Source: an uncultured Gammaproteobacteria bacterium (GTDB taxonomy: Bacteria > Pseudomonadota > Gammaproteobacteria > JAADHQ01). Taken from it: a DNA stretch of 64,000 nt. Shown here piece by piece: positions 37,221 through 47,188 of the stretch. Location: positions 62,001-126,000 of the forward strand of contig CAMYJD010000005.1 of the NCBI GenBank assembly GCA_947258655.1, given 5' to 3'. The notes under the pieces are model-generated. The model saw nothing but the letters and a program-made list of their open reading frames with translations, ran no database searches and was not told the origin of the DNA. The translations under genes and the position numbers were made by a program. Numbering within the stretch: position 1 is the stretch's first letter; every line of letters starts with the position of its first letter.

Positions 37221-38588
37221 TCATGCCTGCTTGACGTCAATACCGAGAGCACGCAATTTCCTGTACAGGTTGGTTCGTTCCATGCCAACCAGTTTGGCCA
37301 GCTTACCGACACTACCGCCGCAAACCTGTAATTGATGAGTCAGGTATTCGCGCTCAAACTGCTCCCTGGCCTCGCGTAGCGGCAGGTCGATCGCACCACT
37401 CGGGATACCAGCGACACCCGCCTTGCTTTCTGTATGCGTGGACAGGCTGTTCTCGACTTCATCCAATCCGACATCTTCACCATTACCGAGTATCAGCAAG
37501 CGCTGAACAAGATTCTTCAGTTCCCTGATATTACCGGGCCATGTGTAATTTCTTAAACGGTTCTGGGCAGCCACAGAAAATCGACGATAGGGAAGATTTT
37601 CCTGGCTGACAAAGTGATCAACGTAAAAGGCCAGCAATTCCGGAATATCCTCAAGATGCTCACGCAACGGCGGAATGCGTAAAGGCACAACGTTCAGGTG
37701 ATAATATAAATCCTCACGAAAATTCCCCGTTTTGACTTCAATCTCCAGATCCTTGTGCGTAGAGGCATAAATACAGACATCAACCTTGACCGGATCGACA
37801 CCACCGACACGCATAAAACTTTGACCTTCAATGGCACTGTGCAGACGTGACTGTGTATCCATATCCATATCCGCAACCCCCTGTAAAAACAGGATACCGC
37901 CATTAGCCTGTTCGAGCCTGCCGTAATGCGTACTTTCACCTTCCTCGCTGCCGAACAATTCGACTTCGGAATTTTCCCTGGCGATACTGCCAACAGGCAT
38001 GGCCACGAATGGCCCTTCACTGCGGTTGCTGTTGCGATGCATATAACGCGCGAATAATTCCTTGCCACTGCCGGATTCACCTGTCAGTAACACCCATGTA
38101 TCATGCAATGCAATACGTTTGGCCTGTTCGCGCAACTGGCGCATTAATGCACTTTTCCCCATTGGCTCCAGCAAGGGCTGAATATGTTCGCGCAAGCCGA
38201 TGTTTTCCCTGCGCAGCTTGTCTGCCTCCAGCGCACGTTCAACAGTCAATAACAGCTTTGCCAGAGACAGCGGTTTTTCCAGGAAATCATAGGCACCGAG
38301 ACGGGTGGCCTCGACCGCGGTCTCGACCGTACCATGACCTGACATGACGATGACCGGAAAAGGCAATTCACCATTTTCCTTCCACTCCTTTAATAACGTA
38401 ATACCATCCACGTCCGGCATCCAGATGTCTAACAACACCAGATCCGGGCGACGGTTTCGGCATTCCCGTCTGGCGGCCTCTCCGCCATCTGCGATATCCA
38501 CCTGAAAACCTTCATCTTCGAGGATTTCCTGAACCAGGTTACGAATATCAGGTTCATCGTCGACAACCAATATATAGGGAGCGGTCAT
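37221..38588 (-). CDS. ntrX: NtrX-like response regulator, AAA+ domain degenerate
   Basis: A 455-aa regulator: a receiver with phospho-Asp54 (LVLLDIWMPDVDG), an AAA+ domain (about 140-360) and a Fis-type helix-turn-helix (GSVGKLAKLVGMERTNLYRK). Walker A GESGSGKE (170-177) is intact. The sigma-54 loop GAFTGA is missing: ELFGSEEGESTHYGRLEQAN replaces it. The Walker B acids are replaced (LFLQGVADM for the usual LFLDE), and the second Arg finger is His297 (DLYYHLNV). It therefore probably does not open sigma-54 promoters. Start at 38588 (AGGA upstream), overlapping ntrY by 4 bp. Confidence 0.9.
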   Translation of the reverse strand: MTAPYILVVDDEPDIRNLVQEILEDEGFQVDIADGGEAARRECRNRRPDLVLLDIWMPDVDGITLLKEWKENGELPFPVIVMSGHGTVETAVEATRLGAYDFLEKPLSLAKLLLTVERALEADKLRRENIGLREHIQPLLEPMGKSALMRQLREQAKRIALHDTWVLLTGESGSGKELFARYMHRNSNRSEGPFVAMPVGSIARENSEVELFGSEEGESTHYGRLEQANGGILFLQGVADMDMDTQSRLHSAIEGQSFMRVGGVDPVKVDVCIYASTHKDLEIEVKTGNFREDLYYHLNVVPLRIPPLREHLEDIPELLAFYVDHFVSQENLPYRRFSVAAQNRLRNYTWPGNIRELKNLVQRLLILGNGEDVGLDEVENSLSTHTESKAGVAGIPSGAIDLPLREAREQFEREYLTHQLQVCGGSVGKLAKLVGMERTNLYRKLRALGIDVKQA

Positions 38589-40807
38589 GTATTTTTCCTG
38601 GAGCTGGCCAGCATCTGCCCACGCCCCTCGCTTGCGTTCATTGTTGTAATAACAGGTAATCGAATAGTAATAACTGCACCCAGATCTGGCAAGTTCTCTG
38701 CGGTTACCATGCCGCCATGCTCCTCGACTATTTTCTTCACAATTGCCAGCCCCAGACCGGTACCCTTGCTCTTGGTCGTGATATAGGGTTCGAAATAATG
38801 CCCCATCGCCTGTTCCGGAAATCCGTGCCCGTAGTCGCGGACACCCAGTTCGACAAAACGACATCCCGCTTCATCCATACAACGCGTCGCAATATCGATT
38901 CTCTTTGACTGACTTCCTTCCATGGCCTCGAGTGCATTCTTGATCAGGTTATGCAATAACTGGCGCAAACGTGCGCCATCGGCCTCTATCAGCGGGCTGC
39001 GTTCATCGAGTTGGCGCTTCAGTTTCAGTTCTGGCATCTTGTACATTTCGGTGACTTCATAGACCAGATTGTTCAGGTCAATGCGCTGCAGGTCCATGGC
39101 CGGGGCACGCGCATATTCGGTAAATGCATTGACCATTTCCTTCATTGCCTCTACCTGCTGGACGATTGTTTCGGTTGAACGGGTCAACATACTTGCATCT
39201 TCTGCATTCATTTTATTCTGAAACTTGAACTGCAAGCGCTCGGCCGATAGCTGGATAGGTGTCAGTGGGTTCTTTATTTCATGCGCGAGGCGACGTGCCA
39301 CCTCGCCCCAGGCAGCATCCCGTTGTGCCTGCACCAGCGCGGTAATATCATCAAAGACAATAACATGGTCACCACTCTGGTCTTGCTCATCGACCAGTGT
39401 CGTTCCCCTGCACATCAGCACCTTCCTGCCCGCCTGCGAAAACAGCACAATTTCCTCTTGCCAGTGCTCCTGACGAATCGATAGCGGCTTCAGGATCGTT
39501 ACAAAACGTTGCAATGGCTCATGCGCCAACGCAATCGCATCAATCGGTTGATCGATATAGGTTTGCAGATCCAGGCCGAGTATCTTGCTGGCCACCGGAT
39601 TGACCGTGCGTATATTCAATTCGTGGTCCAGTGTCATGACGCCGGAAGACAGATTACCGAGGATCGCTTGCAGATAGGCACGCTGTGACTCGACCTGCTG
39701 CTGGCTATCCTGGGCCTGCATACGCGCCTGCGCGATCCGACGCGTCATATCATTGAATGACTGCACCAGAAACCCCAGTTCATTATTACCGACGACGGGC
39801 AATTGCTTGTCATAATCACCTTCGGCCACAGCCTGGGTGCCTTCGGCCAGGTCCCTGACCGGAGCCATCAGTCGTTGCGCCGAGAAAAAGGCCACCCACA
39901 CTGCCGAGAACAAGCTTAGCAACAACACCATCGACAGTGTCAGCAGAAAGCTTTTTTTCAATTGTCCGCGCAAATAATTAAGCTTTTTATAAACGGTAAA
40001 GTAGTTTTGCACGCTGCCGGCCAGTGTATTCAGGCGCTGATCGATTGGAAACAATGCCTGTAAGATACGTAATTCTGTAGCTGCCGTATTACCTGCGGGA
40101 ATCGGAAACACCAGGCGCACATGGATTCCACTGTCTTTGACCGGCTCGAGACCCACATAGTGGCTACCCTGCCTGGCCTGCATCAATACATCTTCATCAC
40201 TGCGATGCGGAACCACCTTACCGGGATCGGCACTACTGAACGCGATAATGCGGTTGTTCTTGCCGAGCAGACTCAACTCCACGGCACCGGTACGTTCGAG
40301 TAGGTCACTCAACACCAGGCCAGCATTGGAGTCGGTAACATCCAGCAGCGTGCTGGCTACCGACGGTATCTGTTTGACCAGTTCCCTCTGCCTCAGATCC
40401 AGGGAAACCTGGCTCAACTGCAATGCATCCTCGAGCGATTTCTCGATGCGCACATCGAACCAGCTGTCAACACCGCGTTGCAGGAATTGCAGTGAGAAAT
40501 AATAGACAATGGTCACCGGGATCACGGACAGGACAACAAAAACAATGACCAGGCGCACGGTCAGGCGCGATCCCGCCACACCTGCCCTGTATTGATTGAC
40601 CAGTTTGAACAGGTTCGCACCGATCATGCTCACAAGAACCAGCAGACCGGCCAGATTAACCAGTATCATCCAGCCATATTGATTACTGAAGCGGGCAGCA
40701 TTCTCGGTAGCATTGCTAAGCACATACAGGGAAACCAGCAGGATCAGCAGCAAACCGACCATCGGTACCAGCACACCTGCCCAGCTACGTCCTACTCGAT
40801 TTCCCAT
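38585..40807 (-). CDS. ntrY: NtrY-like sensor histidine kinase
   Basis: A 740-aa membrane kinase. Two or three N-terminal TM helices (GVLVPMVGLLLILLVSLYVL, GWMILVNLAGLLVLVSMIG, LVIVFVVLSVIPVTIVYYF) precede a periplasmic region and a further TM near residue 290. HAMP, PAS (about 380-480) and HisKA with ARRLAHEIKNPLTPIQLSAE follow, then HATPase_c (HNLIKNALEAM, GTGLGLAIVKKI). It pairs with NtrX by a 4-bp overlap. The NtrYX role in nitrogen or redox control is known from other proteobacteria; the signal here is unknown. Confidence 0.94.
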   Translation of the reverse strand: MGNRVGRSWAGVLVPMVGLLLILLVSLYVLSNATENAARFSNQYGWMILVNLAGLLVLVSMIGANLFKLVNQYRAGVAGSRLTVRLVIVFVVLSVIPVTIVYYFSLQFLQRGVDSWFDVRIEKSLEDALQLSQVSLDLRQRELVKQIPSVASTLLDVTDSNAGLVLSDLLERTGAVELSLLGKNNRIIAFSSADPGKVVPHRSDEDVLMQARQGSHYVGLEPVKDSGIHVRLVFPIPAGNTAATELRILQALFPIDQRLNTLAGSVQNYFTVYKKLNYLRGQLKKSFLLTLSMVLLLSLFSAVWVAFFSAQRLMAPVRDLAEGTQAVAEGDYDKQLPVVGNNELGFLVQSFNDMTRRIAQARMQAQDSQQQVESQRAYLQAILGNLSSGVMTLDHELNIRTVNPVASKILGLDLQTYIDQPIDAIALAHEPLQRFVTILKPLSIRQEHWQEEIVLFSQAGRKVLMCRGTTLVDEQDQSGDHVIVFDDITALVQAQRDAAWGEVARRLAHEIKNPLTPIQLSAERLQFKFQNKMNAEDASMLTRSTETIVQQVEAMKEMVNAFTEYARAPAMDLQRIDLNNLVYEVTEMYKMPELKLKRQLDERSPLIEADGARLRQLLHNLIKNALEAMEGSQSKRIDIATRCMDEAGCRFVELGVRDYGHGFPEQAMGHYFEPYITTKSKGTGLGLAIVKKIVEEHGGMVTAENLPDLGAVITIRLPVITTMNASEGRGQMLASSRKNT

Positions 40808-41379
40808 TCAAACCACTCACTAGCCAAAAGCCATTCAGAGTTGATATATGCCCAGGGACGCATCAGCGCCGGCAATGCATTGATAACCAGCGAGAAACGC
40901 AATCTGGCCCGGTGATTCCCGTTAGCCGGCAACAGCTTTTTTTCCACCAGTGGCAGATCAATAACCCTGCCCATCGTCAGCAAGGCTGTATTGCGCCGGC
41001 TATAACTGTTCTGGATACCACTATTTATATTGGTGACGATATATTGCTGCGTCAGCGCATGGTAGGCTACACGGTAGCGCTGCGTAAGACTGGCCAGTGA
41101 TTTGTCCCACAGCCATTTCCGCGGCTCGTAGATATCGACTTCCAGCTCGAAAGTCAGTGGCACGCCGCTATCCAGCGCATCCATAGCCGTCTGGCTCAGG
41201 TCATAATCCAACTGCGCATCGAGGTAATATATATCATGTTGTAATTGCGTCGATGCTGAATATACACGCAGGCCCTGTGTGTCCCCGGCAAGTGGCACAC
41301 CGAGCCAACCACTGCTACATACCAGCAACAGTAATCGCGAGGCCTGCAAAACGTCGCTTTTAGACGGTATCAAGGACAT
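40792..41379 (-). CDS. DUF4390 domain protein
   Basis: A 195-aa protein with an N-terminal hydrophobic segment that may be a signal (LLLLVCSSGWLGVPLAG) and the DUF4390 core (VPLTFELEVDIYEPRKWLWD, RYRVAYHALTQQYIVTN, ARLRFSLVINALPALMRPWA). The function is unknown. Members are regularly found between rsmB and ntrY, as here: it overlaps ntrY by 16 bp and follows rsmB by 12 bp, so it probably belongs to the NtrYX signalling unit. Confidence 0.85.
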   Translation of the reverse strand: MSLIPSKSDVLQASRLLLLVCSSGWLGVPLAGDTQGLRVYSASTQLQHDIYYLDAQLDYDLSQTAMDALDSGVPLTFELEVDIYEPRKWLWDKSLASLTQRYRVAYHALTQQYIVTNINSGIQNSYSRRNTALLTMGRVIDLPLVEKKLLPANGNHRARLRFSLVINALPALMRPWAYINSEWLLASEWFEWEIE

Positions 41380-41391
41380 GGCTGTCTATCT

Positions 41392-42714
41392 TTATGTTTG
41401 CTTTTCCACACATGCATAATAAAAACCGTCCATACCCTGCGTACCTGGCAATATCTGTCTGCCGGATTCACACGGGAAGCCCCATTGCGCGTCGATGCGT
41501 CGTTCACGTGCATCACTATAACGGTTCAGAAATGTGTTGATCTGTTGTTCATTTTCCTGCCTGAATACAGAACAGGTTGAATATACAAGCATACCTCCTG
41601 GAGCGAGCAAGGGCCAGACAGCTGCAAGGATATCTGCCTGTCTGTTTTGCAGATTGTTTATATCGGCATTACTGCGTAATAGTTTGATATCGGGGTGCCT
41701 GCGTATAACACCGCTGCCCGAGCAGGGCGCATCTACCAGAATTCGTTCAAATACACGCCCATCCCACCACGATGCCGGTATGGCCGCATCCCCGACCAGC
41801 AGCTCGGCCGAGCTACCGCCACGATCAAGGTTCTGCTGAACCTGAGCCAGCCTGTCGGCATCAATATCCAGCCCCACCAGTTGCAACTGCGTACAGGCTT
41901 GCAGCATATGCAAGGTCTTGCCACCCGGCGCACAACAGGCATCCAGTACACGCATTCCGGGCTGCAATTGTAACAGGCCTGCAGCCAGTTGTGCTGCGGC
42001 GTCCTGCACGGATACCAGGCCCTCGTCAAAGCCTGGTAGCTCATACACATTCACGGCCTGCTCGAGAATCAATGCACTGTCGACAAATTCGCAAAGGCGC
42101 GCATCGATACCCTGTTCACGTAGTTGCTGGCGATAGTGCGCCGTAGTCGTCTGTTGCTGGTTTACCCGCACCACCATGGGCGGACGCTGGTTGTTGGCAT
42201 CGAGCACCTGCTGATAATGCTGTGGCCAGTCCTGCTGCAGACGCTCGATTATCCATGCCGGATGCGCATAACGCGCCTCCTCGTCCTGCTGCCATTGCGT
42301 ACGCAAGCGCTCGGCATTGCGCTGGTATTCGCGCAACAGCGCATTGACCAGACCCTTTGCCCATTGTTTGCGTAGTGCCTGCACCGCATCCACGGTTTCC
42401 TTGACGACTGCATGCGTGGGGATATGCATAAATTCCAGTTGATACAGGCCGACTAACAACAGACAGAAAATATCCTGATCACGTTGCTTTAGAGGTTTCT
42501 TCAACAGCATTGACGCGATCACATCGAGCCTGTAGTACCAGCGCAGGCTGCCGTAACACATCTCCTGCAACAATGCGCTGTCTGCAGGCCTGGCCAATTG
42601 CTGCTGAGCGCTGGCAAGGGTACGGTTCAGGGACTGGCCGCGCTCACTAACCTGCAACAGCACCTGGGCCGCAAGCGCCCGGACGGTCTGTTTCTTTTTA
42701 CCGGCAGCAGACAT
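41392..42714 (-). CDS. rsmB: 16S rRNA (cytosine-967-C5)-methyltransferase
   Basis: Methylates C967 of 16S rRNA. The 440 aa comprise an N-terminal NusB-like domain (RALAAQVLLQVSERGQSLN) and a SAM-binding domain with VLDACCAPGGKTLHML, LVGLDIDADRL and the catalytic-Cys motif VDAPCSGSGVIRRHPDIK. A second Cys lies in LVYSTCSVFRQEN. I prefer the ATG at 42714. ATGs at 42753 and 42777 are in frame, but would add residues upstream of the usual family start. It follows fmt, as is typical. Confidence 0.95.
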   Translation of the reverse strand: MSAAGKKKQTVRALAAQVLLQVSERGQSLNRTLASAQQQLARPADSALLQEMCYGSLRWYYRLDVIASMLLKKPLKQRDQDIFCLLLVGLYQLEFMHIPTHAVVKETVDAVQALRKQWAKGLVNALLREYQRNAERLRTQWQQDEEARYAHPAWIIERLQQDWPQHYQQVLDANNQRPPMVVRVNQQQTTTAHYRQQLREQGIDARLCEFVDSALILEQAVNVYELPGFDEGLVSVQDAAAQLAAGLLQLQPGMRVLDACCAPGGKTLHMLQACTQLQLVGLDIDADRLAQVQQNLDRGGSSAELLVGDAAIPASWWDGRVFERILVDAPCSGSGVIRRHPDIKLLRSNADINNLQNRQADILAAVWPLLAPGGMLVYSTCSVFRQENEQQINTFLNRYSDARERRIDAQWGFPCESGRQILPGTQGMDGFYYACVEKQT

Positions 42715-42785
42715 TAGCCCATGATCCGGTCGCTGTAAATGTGAACTTGCCATCCGCCCACACTGACAGGACTGCAAATGGATAC

Positions 42786-43712
42786 TCAGCCAAGCATGTC
42801 ACCATCTATGTCATGCGCATTAAGAAAGGCATCGACGCTCATCGGCTTACCGCCCGGCAGCTGGATTTTTTTCAGCCGCAGCAGGCCCGAAGCGGTAGCG
42901 ACATCGATGCCCTGCCTGTCTGCATGCACGACCTTGCCAGGTTGCAGCTGTGTCGCCTGCTCGACCAGTGCGCATTCCCACACCCTGAGCACCTTGTCAT
43001 GCCAGTGGGTCTGTGCAACCGGCCAGGGATTGAAGGCACGCACCTGGCGATCCAACTCGGCCGCAGTTTTATGCCAGTCCAGCTGCGCCTCTGCCTTGTC
43101 CAGCTTGGCTGCATAGCAGGCCAGTTGCTCATCCTGGGCCTGGGGTTGCAATTGCCCTGATTCGAGCTGATCAATGGCATCAATGATCGCGCGCGCCCCC
43201 AGCCCCGAGAGACGATCGTGCAGCGATCCCGCCGTATCAAGCTTGGTGATCTCGCATTCCAGCTTCAATAACATATCGCCGGTATCCAGCCCTTCATCCA
43301 TCTGCATGATCGTGATGCCGGTGTTACGGTCGCCGGCGAGGATGGCGCGCTGGATCGGAGCCGCGCCACGCCAGCGGGGTAACAATGAGGCATGGATATT
43401 GAGGCAGCCCAGGCGTGGGCTATCGAGAATCGCCGCTGGTAATATCAGGCCGTAGGCGACGACCACCATCAAATCCGCTCCCAAATCGGCGAATTCCTGC
43501 TGCGCATCGGCATCACGCAGGCTAAGTGGCTGATAAACCGGGATCTGATGTACCAGCGCGCATTCCTTGACCGGACTGGACTGGAGCTTACGCCCCCTGC
43601 CCGACGGCCGATCCGGCTGGGTATAGACAGCGATGACATCATGCGTCGATGCGACCAGTGCCTCAAGCGCCGCAACGGAAAATTCAGGCGTACCTGCAAA
43701 AACTATTTTCAC
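42786..43712 (-). CDS. fmt: methionyl-tRNA formyltransferase
   Basis: Formylates initiator Met-tRNA with 10-formyl-THF. The 308 aa show the N-terminal KIVFAGTPEFSVAALEALV, the catalytic region LNIHASLLPRWRGAAPIQRA with GITIMQMDEGLDTGDML, and a C-terminal OB-like domain (RQVRAFNPWPVAQTHWH). The gene lies between def (23 bp upstream) and rsmB. The def-fmt-rsmB order is widely conserved. Confidence 0.97.
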   Translation of the reverse strand: MKIVFAGTPEFSVAALEALVASTHDVIAVYTQPDRPSGRGRKLQSSPVKECALVHQIPVYQPLSLRDADAQQEFADLGADLMVVVAYGLILPAAILDSPRLGCLNIHASLLPRWRGAAPIQRAILAGDRNTGITIMQMDEGLDTGDMLLKLECEITKLDTAGSLHDRLSGLGARAIIDAIDQLESGQLQPQAQDEQLACYAAKLDKAEAQLDWHKTAAELDRQVRAFNPWPVAQTHWHDKVLRVWECALVEQATQLQPGKVVHADRQGIDVATASGLLRLKKIQLPGGKPMSVDAFLNAHDIDGDMLG

Positions 43713-43735
43713 TTCAAATAGACTCTTTTCGGCAC

Positions 43736-44239
43736 TTATAGCGCCATTTTAGCGTGTTTTTCCAGCTTTTTCTTGATGCGCCCCTGCTTCAGCCGGGACA
43801 GGTAATCCACAAACAACTTACCCTTCAAATGGTCCATTTCATGCTGGATACAGATCGCCAGCAAGCCGTCCGCCTGCATTTCGAAGGCAGCGCCATTACG
43901 ATCCAATGCACGCACTTCGATCTGTTCGGCCCTGCGCACCTTGTCATAGACACCCGGCACCGACAGGCAGCCCTCTTCATACTCCTCGATACCGTCGGCT
44001 TTGAGGATCATCGGATTAATCAGGCATAAAGGCTGGTTCTTTTCTTCCGATATATCTATAACAATGACTTGCTGGTGGACATTCACCTGGGTCGCAGCAA
44101 GGCCGATACCCGGGGCCGCATACATGGTTTCGAACATATCATCGACGAGGGTACGCAACTCGTCATCGACTGTTTCGACGGCTTTGGCGACAGTCCGCAG
44201 ACGCGGATCAGGGTAATGGAGAATATCCAGTTTTGCCAT
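43736..44239 (-). CDS. def: peptide deformylase
   Basis: Removes the formyl group from new proteins, undoing the work of Fmt after translation. The 167-aa enzyme has all three motifs: [18 protein letters not shown] and QHEMDHLKG, so the metal ligands (Cys and two His) and catalytic Glu are intact. First gene of def-fmt-rsmB. It is divergent from the LysM gene with a 160-bp gap that must hold both promoters. Confidence 0.97.
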   Translation of the reverse strand: MAKLDILHYPDPRLRTVAKAVETVDDELRTLVDDMFETMYAAPGIGLAATQVNVHQQVIVIDISEEKNQPLCLINPMILKADGIEEYEEGCLSVPGVYDKVRRAEQIEVRALDRNGAAFEMQADGLLAICIQHEMDHLKGKLFVDYLSRLKQGRIKKKLEKHAKMAL

Positions 44240-44400
44240 ATGGGTTACAAAATGAAAAATATTAGTGTAAAAATGTAGATAGTTCAGCTAATCTTATGAT
44301 GATACAGGATTATAATGAGAATTCCATCCTATCAGCGATGGGGTTATTCGACTAAACTACACAAATCTGTGCTGCTTTTTGATCAGCTTAAGGGATTTTT

Positions 44401-45432
44401 ATGTATAAGAAAAAGATTCTAGGAATATTATTGTCGTTTTTAGTCATGGGCCTGGCATATGCCGACGCGGTCAAACTGAATCCCGACCACCCCGATAAAT
44501 ATGTCGTTGTCAAAGGCGATACCTTATGGGATATCAGTGGGCGCTTTCTGGAAAACCCGTGGCAATGGCCGGAAATCTGGCATGTCAATCCACAAATAGC
44601 CAACCCCCACCTTATCTACCCGGGCGATATTATTAGCCTGGTCTATGTGGACGGCAAGCCCAGACTGATGCTGGAACGTGGCGCAGGCACCTACAAGCTA
44701 ACACCCCAGGGGCGCATCATACCGCTGGACGAGGCGATACCGACAATCCCGATAGACGCGATCAAGCAGTTCCTGACCGAACCGACTATCGTCGGCAAGG
44801 ATGAACTCGACAAGGCTCCTTATATTGTTGAACACAAGGGTGAGCATATCGTATCCGCCACGGATAACAGTATCTATGTCCGCGGCATCAAGGACTACAA
44901 CATCCGTAAATACGCCGTTGTTCGTGCCGGCAACACCTATACTGACCCGATCAGCAAGGAAGTCCTGGGCTATGAAGCACGCTTTGTCGGTGATGCCAAG
45001 CTTTACCGCACTGGCGATCCATCGACACTGAAGCTGTTGCGCACCACGCGTGAGGCACTGATTGGCGATCGCCTGCTACCCAGCGGTGAAGAAACATACA
45101 ATGCCAGCTTTCTGCCACGCGCACCACAGTCTGACATAAACGGCAGGATCCTGTCGGTACTGGACGGTGTTAACCAGATCGGCAGTTACCAGGTCGTTGT
45201 TATCAACAAGGGCGCGCGTGACGGACTGGAACAGGGACATGTTATGGATATTTACCAGGCCGGCGAAACCATCCCAGACAGCGTCACCGAAAACCGCAAG
45301 GATACCGTCACGTTGCCGGACGAAAAGGCCGGCGTACTAATGGTATTCCGCACCTTCGAGAAACTGAGTTACGCCCTGGTTTTGAAGGCTAGCCGCAATA
45401 TCAATGTCTTCGATATTGTAACCAATCCCTGA
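44401..45432 (+). CDS. LysM-domain protein
   Basis: A 343-aa exported protein: a signal peptide (ends MGLAYA, about residue 21), a LysM domain at about 33-82 (YVVVKGDTLWDISGRFL, WPEIWHVNPQIANPHLIYPG) and a long C-terminal region of beta strands (VVINKGARDGLEQGHVMDIY). LysM binds peptidoglycan. The gene regularly precedes dprA opposite def-fmt. A possible role in envelope maintenance is inferred, with no enzyme domain seen. Confidence 0.9.
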   Translation: MYKKKILGILLSFLVMGLAYADAVKLNPDHPDKYVVVKGDTLWDISGRFLENPWQWPEIWHVNPQIANPHLIYPGDIISLVYVDGKPRLMLERGAGTYKLTPQGRIIPLDEAIPTIPIDAIKQFLTEPTIVGKDELDKAPYIVEHKGEHIVSATDNSIYVRGIKDYNIRKYAVVRAGNTYTDPISKEVLGYEARFVGDAKLYRTGDPSTLKLLRTTREALIGDRLLPSGEETYNASFLPRAPQSDINGRILSVLDGVNQIGSYQVVVINKGARDGLEQGHVMDIYQAGETIPDSVTENRKDTVTLPDEKAGVLMVFRTFEKLSYALVLKASRNINVFDIVTNP

Positions 45433-45445
45433 CAATCCATACTGA

Positions 45446-45475
45446 TGACGCCCGGTTGCAAGACCGGGCTGTCAT
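45446..45475 (+). terminator. hairpin after the LysM gene
   Basis: GCCCGGT (45450-45456) pairs with ACCGGGC (45463-45469) around TGCAAG, and the flanking TGAC/GTCA extends the stem with one bulge. It starts 14 bp after the stop codon. T content downstream is modest, so it may be a partial terminator before dprA. Confidence 0.55.
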
Positions 45476-45527
45476 TTGCACAAGCCAGGTCATGGAACGG
45501 CCTGATCAGCATGTAAGGAGACTACCA

Positions 45528-46646
45528 ATGCCCGCTACCCCGTCTGCAGAGCTTAAATACTGGTTGGCCTTGCTGCGCTGCCCGCGCATCGGCCCGGCCA
45601 CTTTTACAAAGCTACTGCAGGGCTTCTCGCAACTTCAACATGTATTCAGCAGCCCTGCCAGCCTGCTGCAAGAATATGGACTTGAGGCGGCCAGCATCGA
45701 TGCGATACAGCGGCCCGACTGGCGCGGTGTCGATGCCGATCTGGAATGGCTGCAGCAGCAGGATCATCATTATATAATTACGTTGCAGGATGCAGAATAT
45801 CCGCAACTGCTGCGGCAAAGCGCGGGCGCGCCACCACTGCTGTTTATACTCGGTAATCCGCATGTATTGCATGAAACCCAGATCGCCATGGTCGGAAGCC
45901 GCAATCCGACAGCCGACGGCAAGCGTACCGCACTCGAGTTCGCCCGCCATTTATCTGCCGCCGGCCTGGTCATCACCAGTGGGCTTGCGATCGGCATTGA
46001 TGGCATCTGTCACCAGGGCGCGCTCGACGCCGCTGGCGCCACCGTCGCCGTGACCGGGACCGGGCTCGACCGCATCTACCCTGCGCGTAACCGTGACCTG
46101 GCACATGCCATTATCGACGCGGGTGCGATCGTGTCGGAATTCCCGCTCGGCACACCGGCGAAGGCGGAAAACTTCCCGCGTCGCAACCGTATCATCAGTG
46201 CCCTGAGTATCGGTACGCTGGTGGTCGAGGCAGCCATTCGCAGCGGCTCGTTGATAACCGCCAGGCATGCGCTGGAACAGGGCCGCGAGGTCTTCGCGAT
46301 CCCGGGCTCGATCCATAATCCGCTTGCGCGCGGCTGCCATCATTTGATCCAGCAGGGCGCAAAACTGGTGGAGACGGCCGAGGATATCATCAGCGAACTC
46401 GGGCCATGGCAATCCGCACCCGAGGACAAGCCGCAGGTCCTTAATAATAAAGAGGAAAACGATAAATCCGATGATCCCGACTACGCCACCGTACTGGCCG
46501 AAATGGGATACGCGCCGGTCGCCGTCGATGAAATTGTGCAGCGCACCGGTTTGACGGCAGAAGAAGTTTCCTCCATGATGCTGATCCTGGAGCTACAAGG
46601 CAATGTAGCATCGAGCCCCGGAGGTTGTTATATTCGGGTCAAATAA
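45528..46646 (+). CDS. dprA: DNA processing protein DprA/Smf
   Basis: Loads RecA on incoming single-stranded DNA during transformation. The 372 aa have an N-terminal SAM-like region (LRCPRIGPATFTKLL), the Rossmann core (MVGSRNPTADGKRTALEFAR, VITSGLAIGIDGICHQGAL, YPARNRDLAHAII, PRRNRIISALS) and a C-terminal winged-helix DML1 domain (VDEIVQRTGLTAEEVSSMML). TAAGGAG at 45514-45520 sets the start at 45528. Followed by smg with an 11-bp gap. Confidence 0.95.
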   Translation: MPATPSAELKYWLALLRCPRIGPATFTKLLQGFSQLQHVFSSPASLLQEYGLEAASIDAIQRPDWRGVDADLEWLQQQDHHYIITLQDAEYPQLLRQSAGAPPLLFILGNPHVLHETQIAMVGSRNPTADGKRTALEFARHLSAAGLVITSGLAIGIDGICHQGALDAAGATVAVTGTGLDRIYPARNRDLAHAIIDAGAIVSEFPLGTPAKAENFPRRNRIISALSIGTLVVEAAIRSGSLITARHALEQGREVFAIPGSIHNPLARGCHHLIQQGAKLVETAEDIISELGPWQSAPEDKPQVLNNKEENDKSDDPDYATVLAEMGYAPVAVDEIVQRTGLTAEEVSSMMLILELQGNVASSPGGCYIRVK

Positions 46647-46657
46647 TGAGGTTTTAA

Positions 46658-47131
46658 ATGAAAGAGAACACCCTGGATGTATTACTATACCTGTTCCAGA
46701 ACTTTATGGACGGTGAGTATGAAATAGATCCTGACCGGGATTTCCTTGAGAACCAGCTGGTTGAAGCAGGCTTCCAACAGTATGAAATCGACAAGGCCTT
46801 CCTGTGGCTGGATGACCTGTCCAATCAGCAGGCCAAACTATGTGATAGCCAGCATAACGCATCGTTCAGGGTATATGCCGATGAAGAGCTCTCGAGCCTG
46901 GACCTGGAATGCCGGGACTTCCTGTTATATCTGGAGAATATGGGTGTACTGAGCACAGAAAACCGTGAACTCGTCATCGAACGAGTTATGGCGCTGGATT
47001 CATTTGATTTTGATATCGAACGCCTTAAATGGGTGGTGCTGATGGTGTTATTCAACCAGCCTGAGCAGAATAACAATTATGAATGGATTGAAAACATGGT
47101 ATTTGACAGCTCGCTGGAAAGCCTGCATTGA
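46658..47131 (+). CDS. smg: DUF494 family protein Smg
   Basis: A 157-aa acidic, helical protein of the Smg/DUF494 family (NTLDVLLYLFQNFMDGE, GFQQYEIDKAFLWLDDL, RDFLLYLENMGVLS, VLMVLFNQPEQNNNYEW). The function is not established. It is regularly encoded between dprA and topA, as here, and probably shares the dprA transcript. Confidence 0.92.
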   Translation: MKENTLDVLLYLFQNFMDGEYEIDPDRDFLENQLVEAGFQQYEIDKAFLWLDDLSNQQAKLCDSQHNASFRVYADEELSSLDLECRDFLLYLENMGVLSTENRELVIERVMALDSFDFDIERLKWVVLMVLFNQPEQNNNYEWIENMVFDSSLESLH

Positions 47132-47188
47132 CAAACTGCACCATAGTCATTCGCGAACATTTGAAACTTTACCTAGATACTACTAACG

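Noticed and set aside
38589-38864. 92-residue N-terminal extension of ntrX
   Set aside because: It overlaps the end of ntrY and is not receiver-like. The receiver begins right after the ATG at 38588, which has a ribosome site and the typical ATGA overlap.
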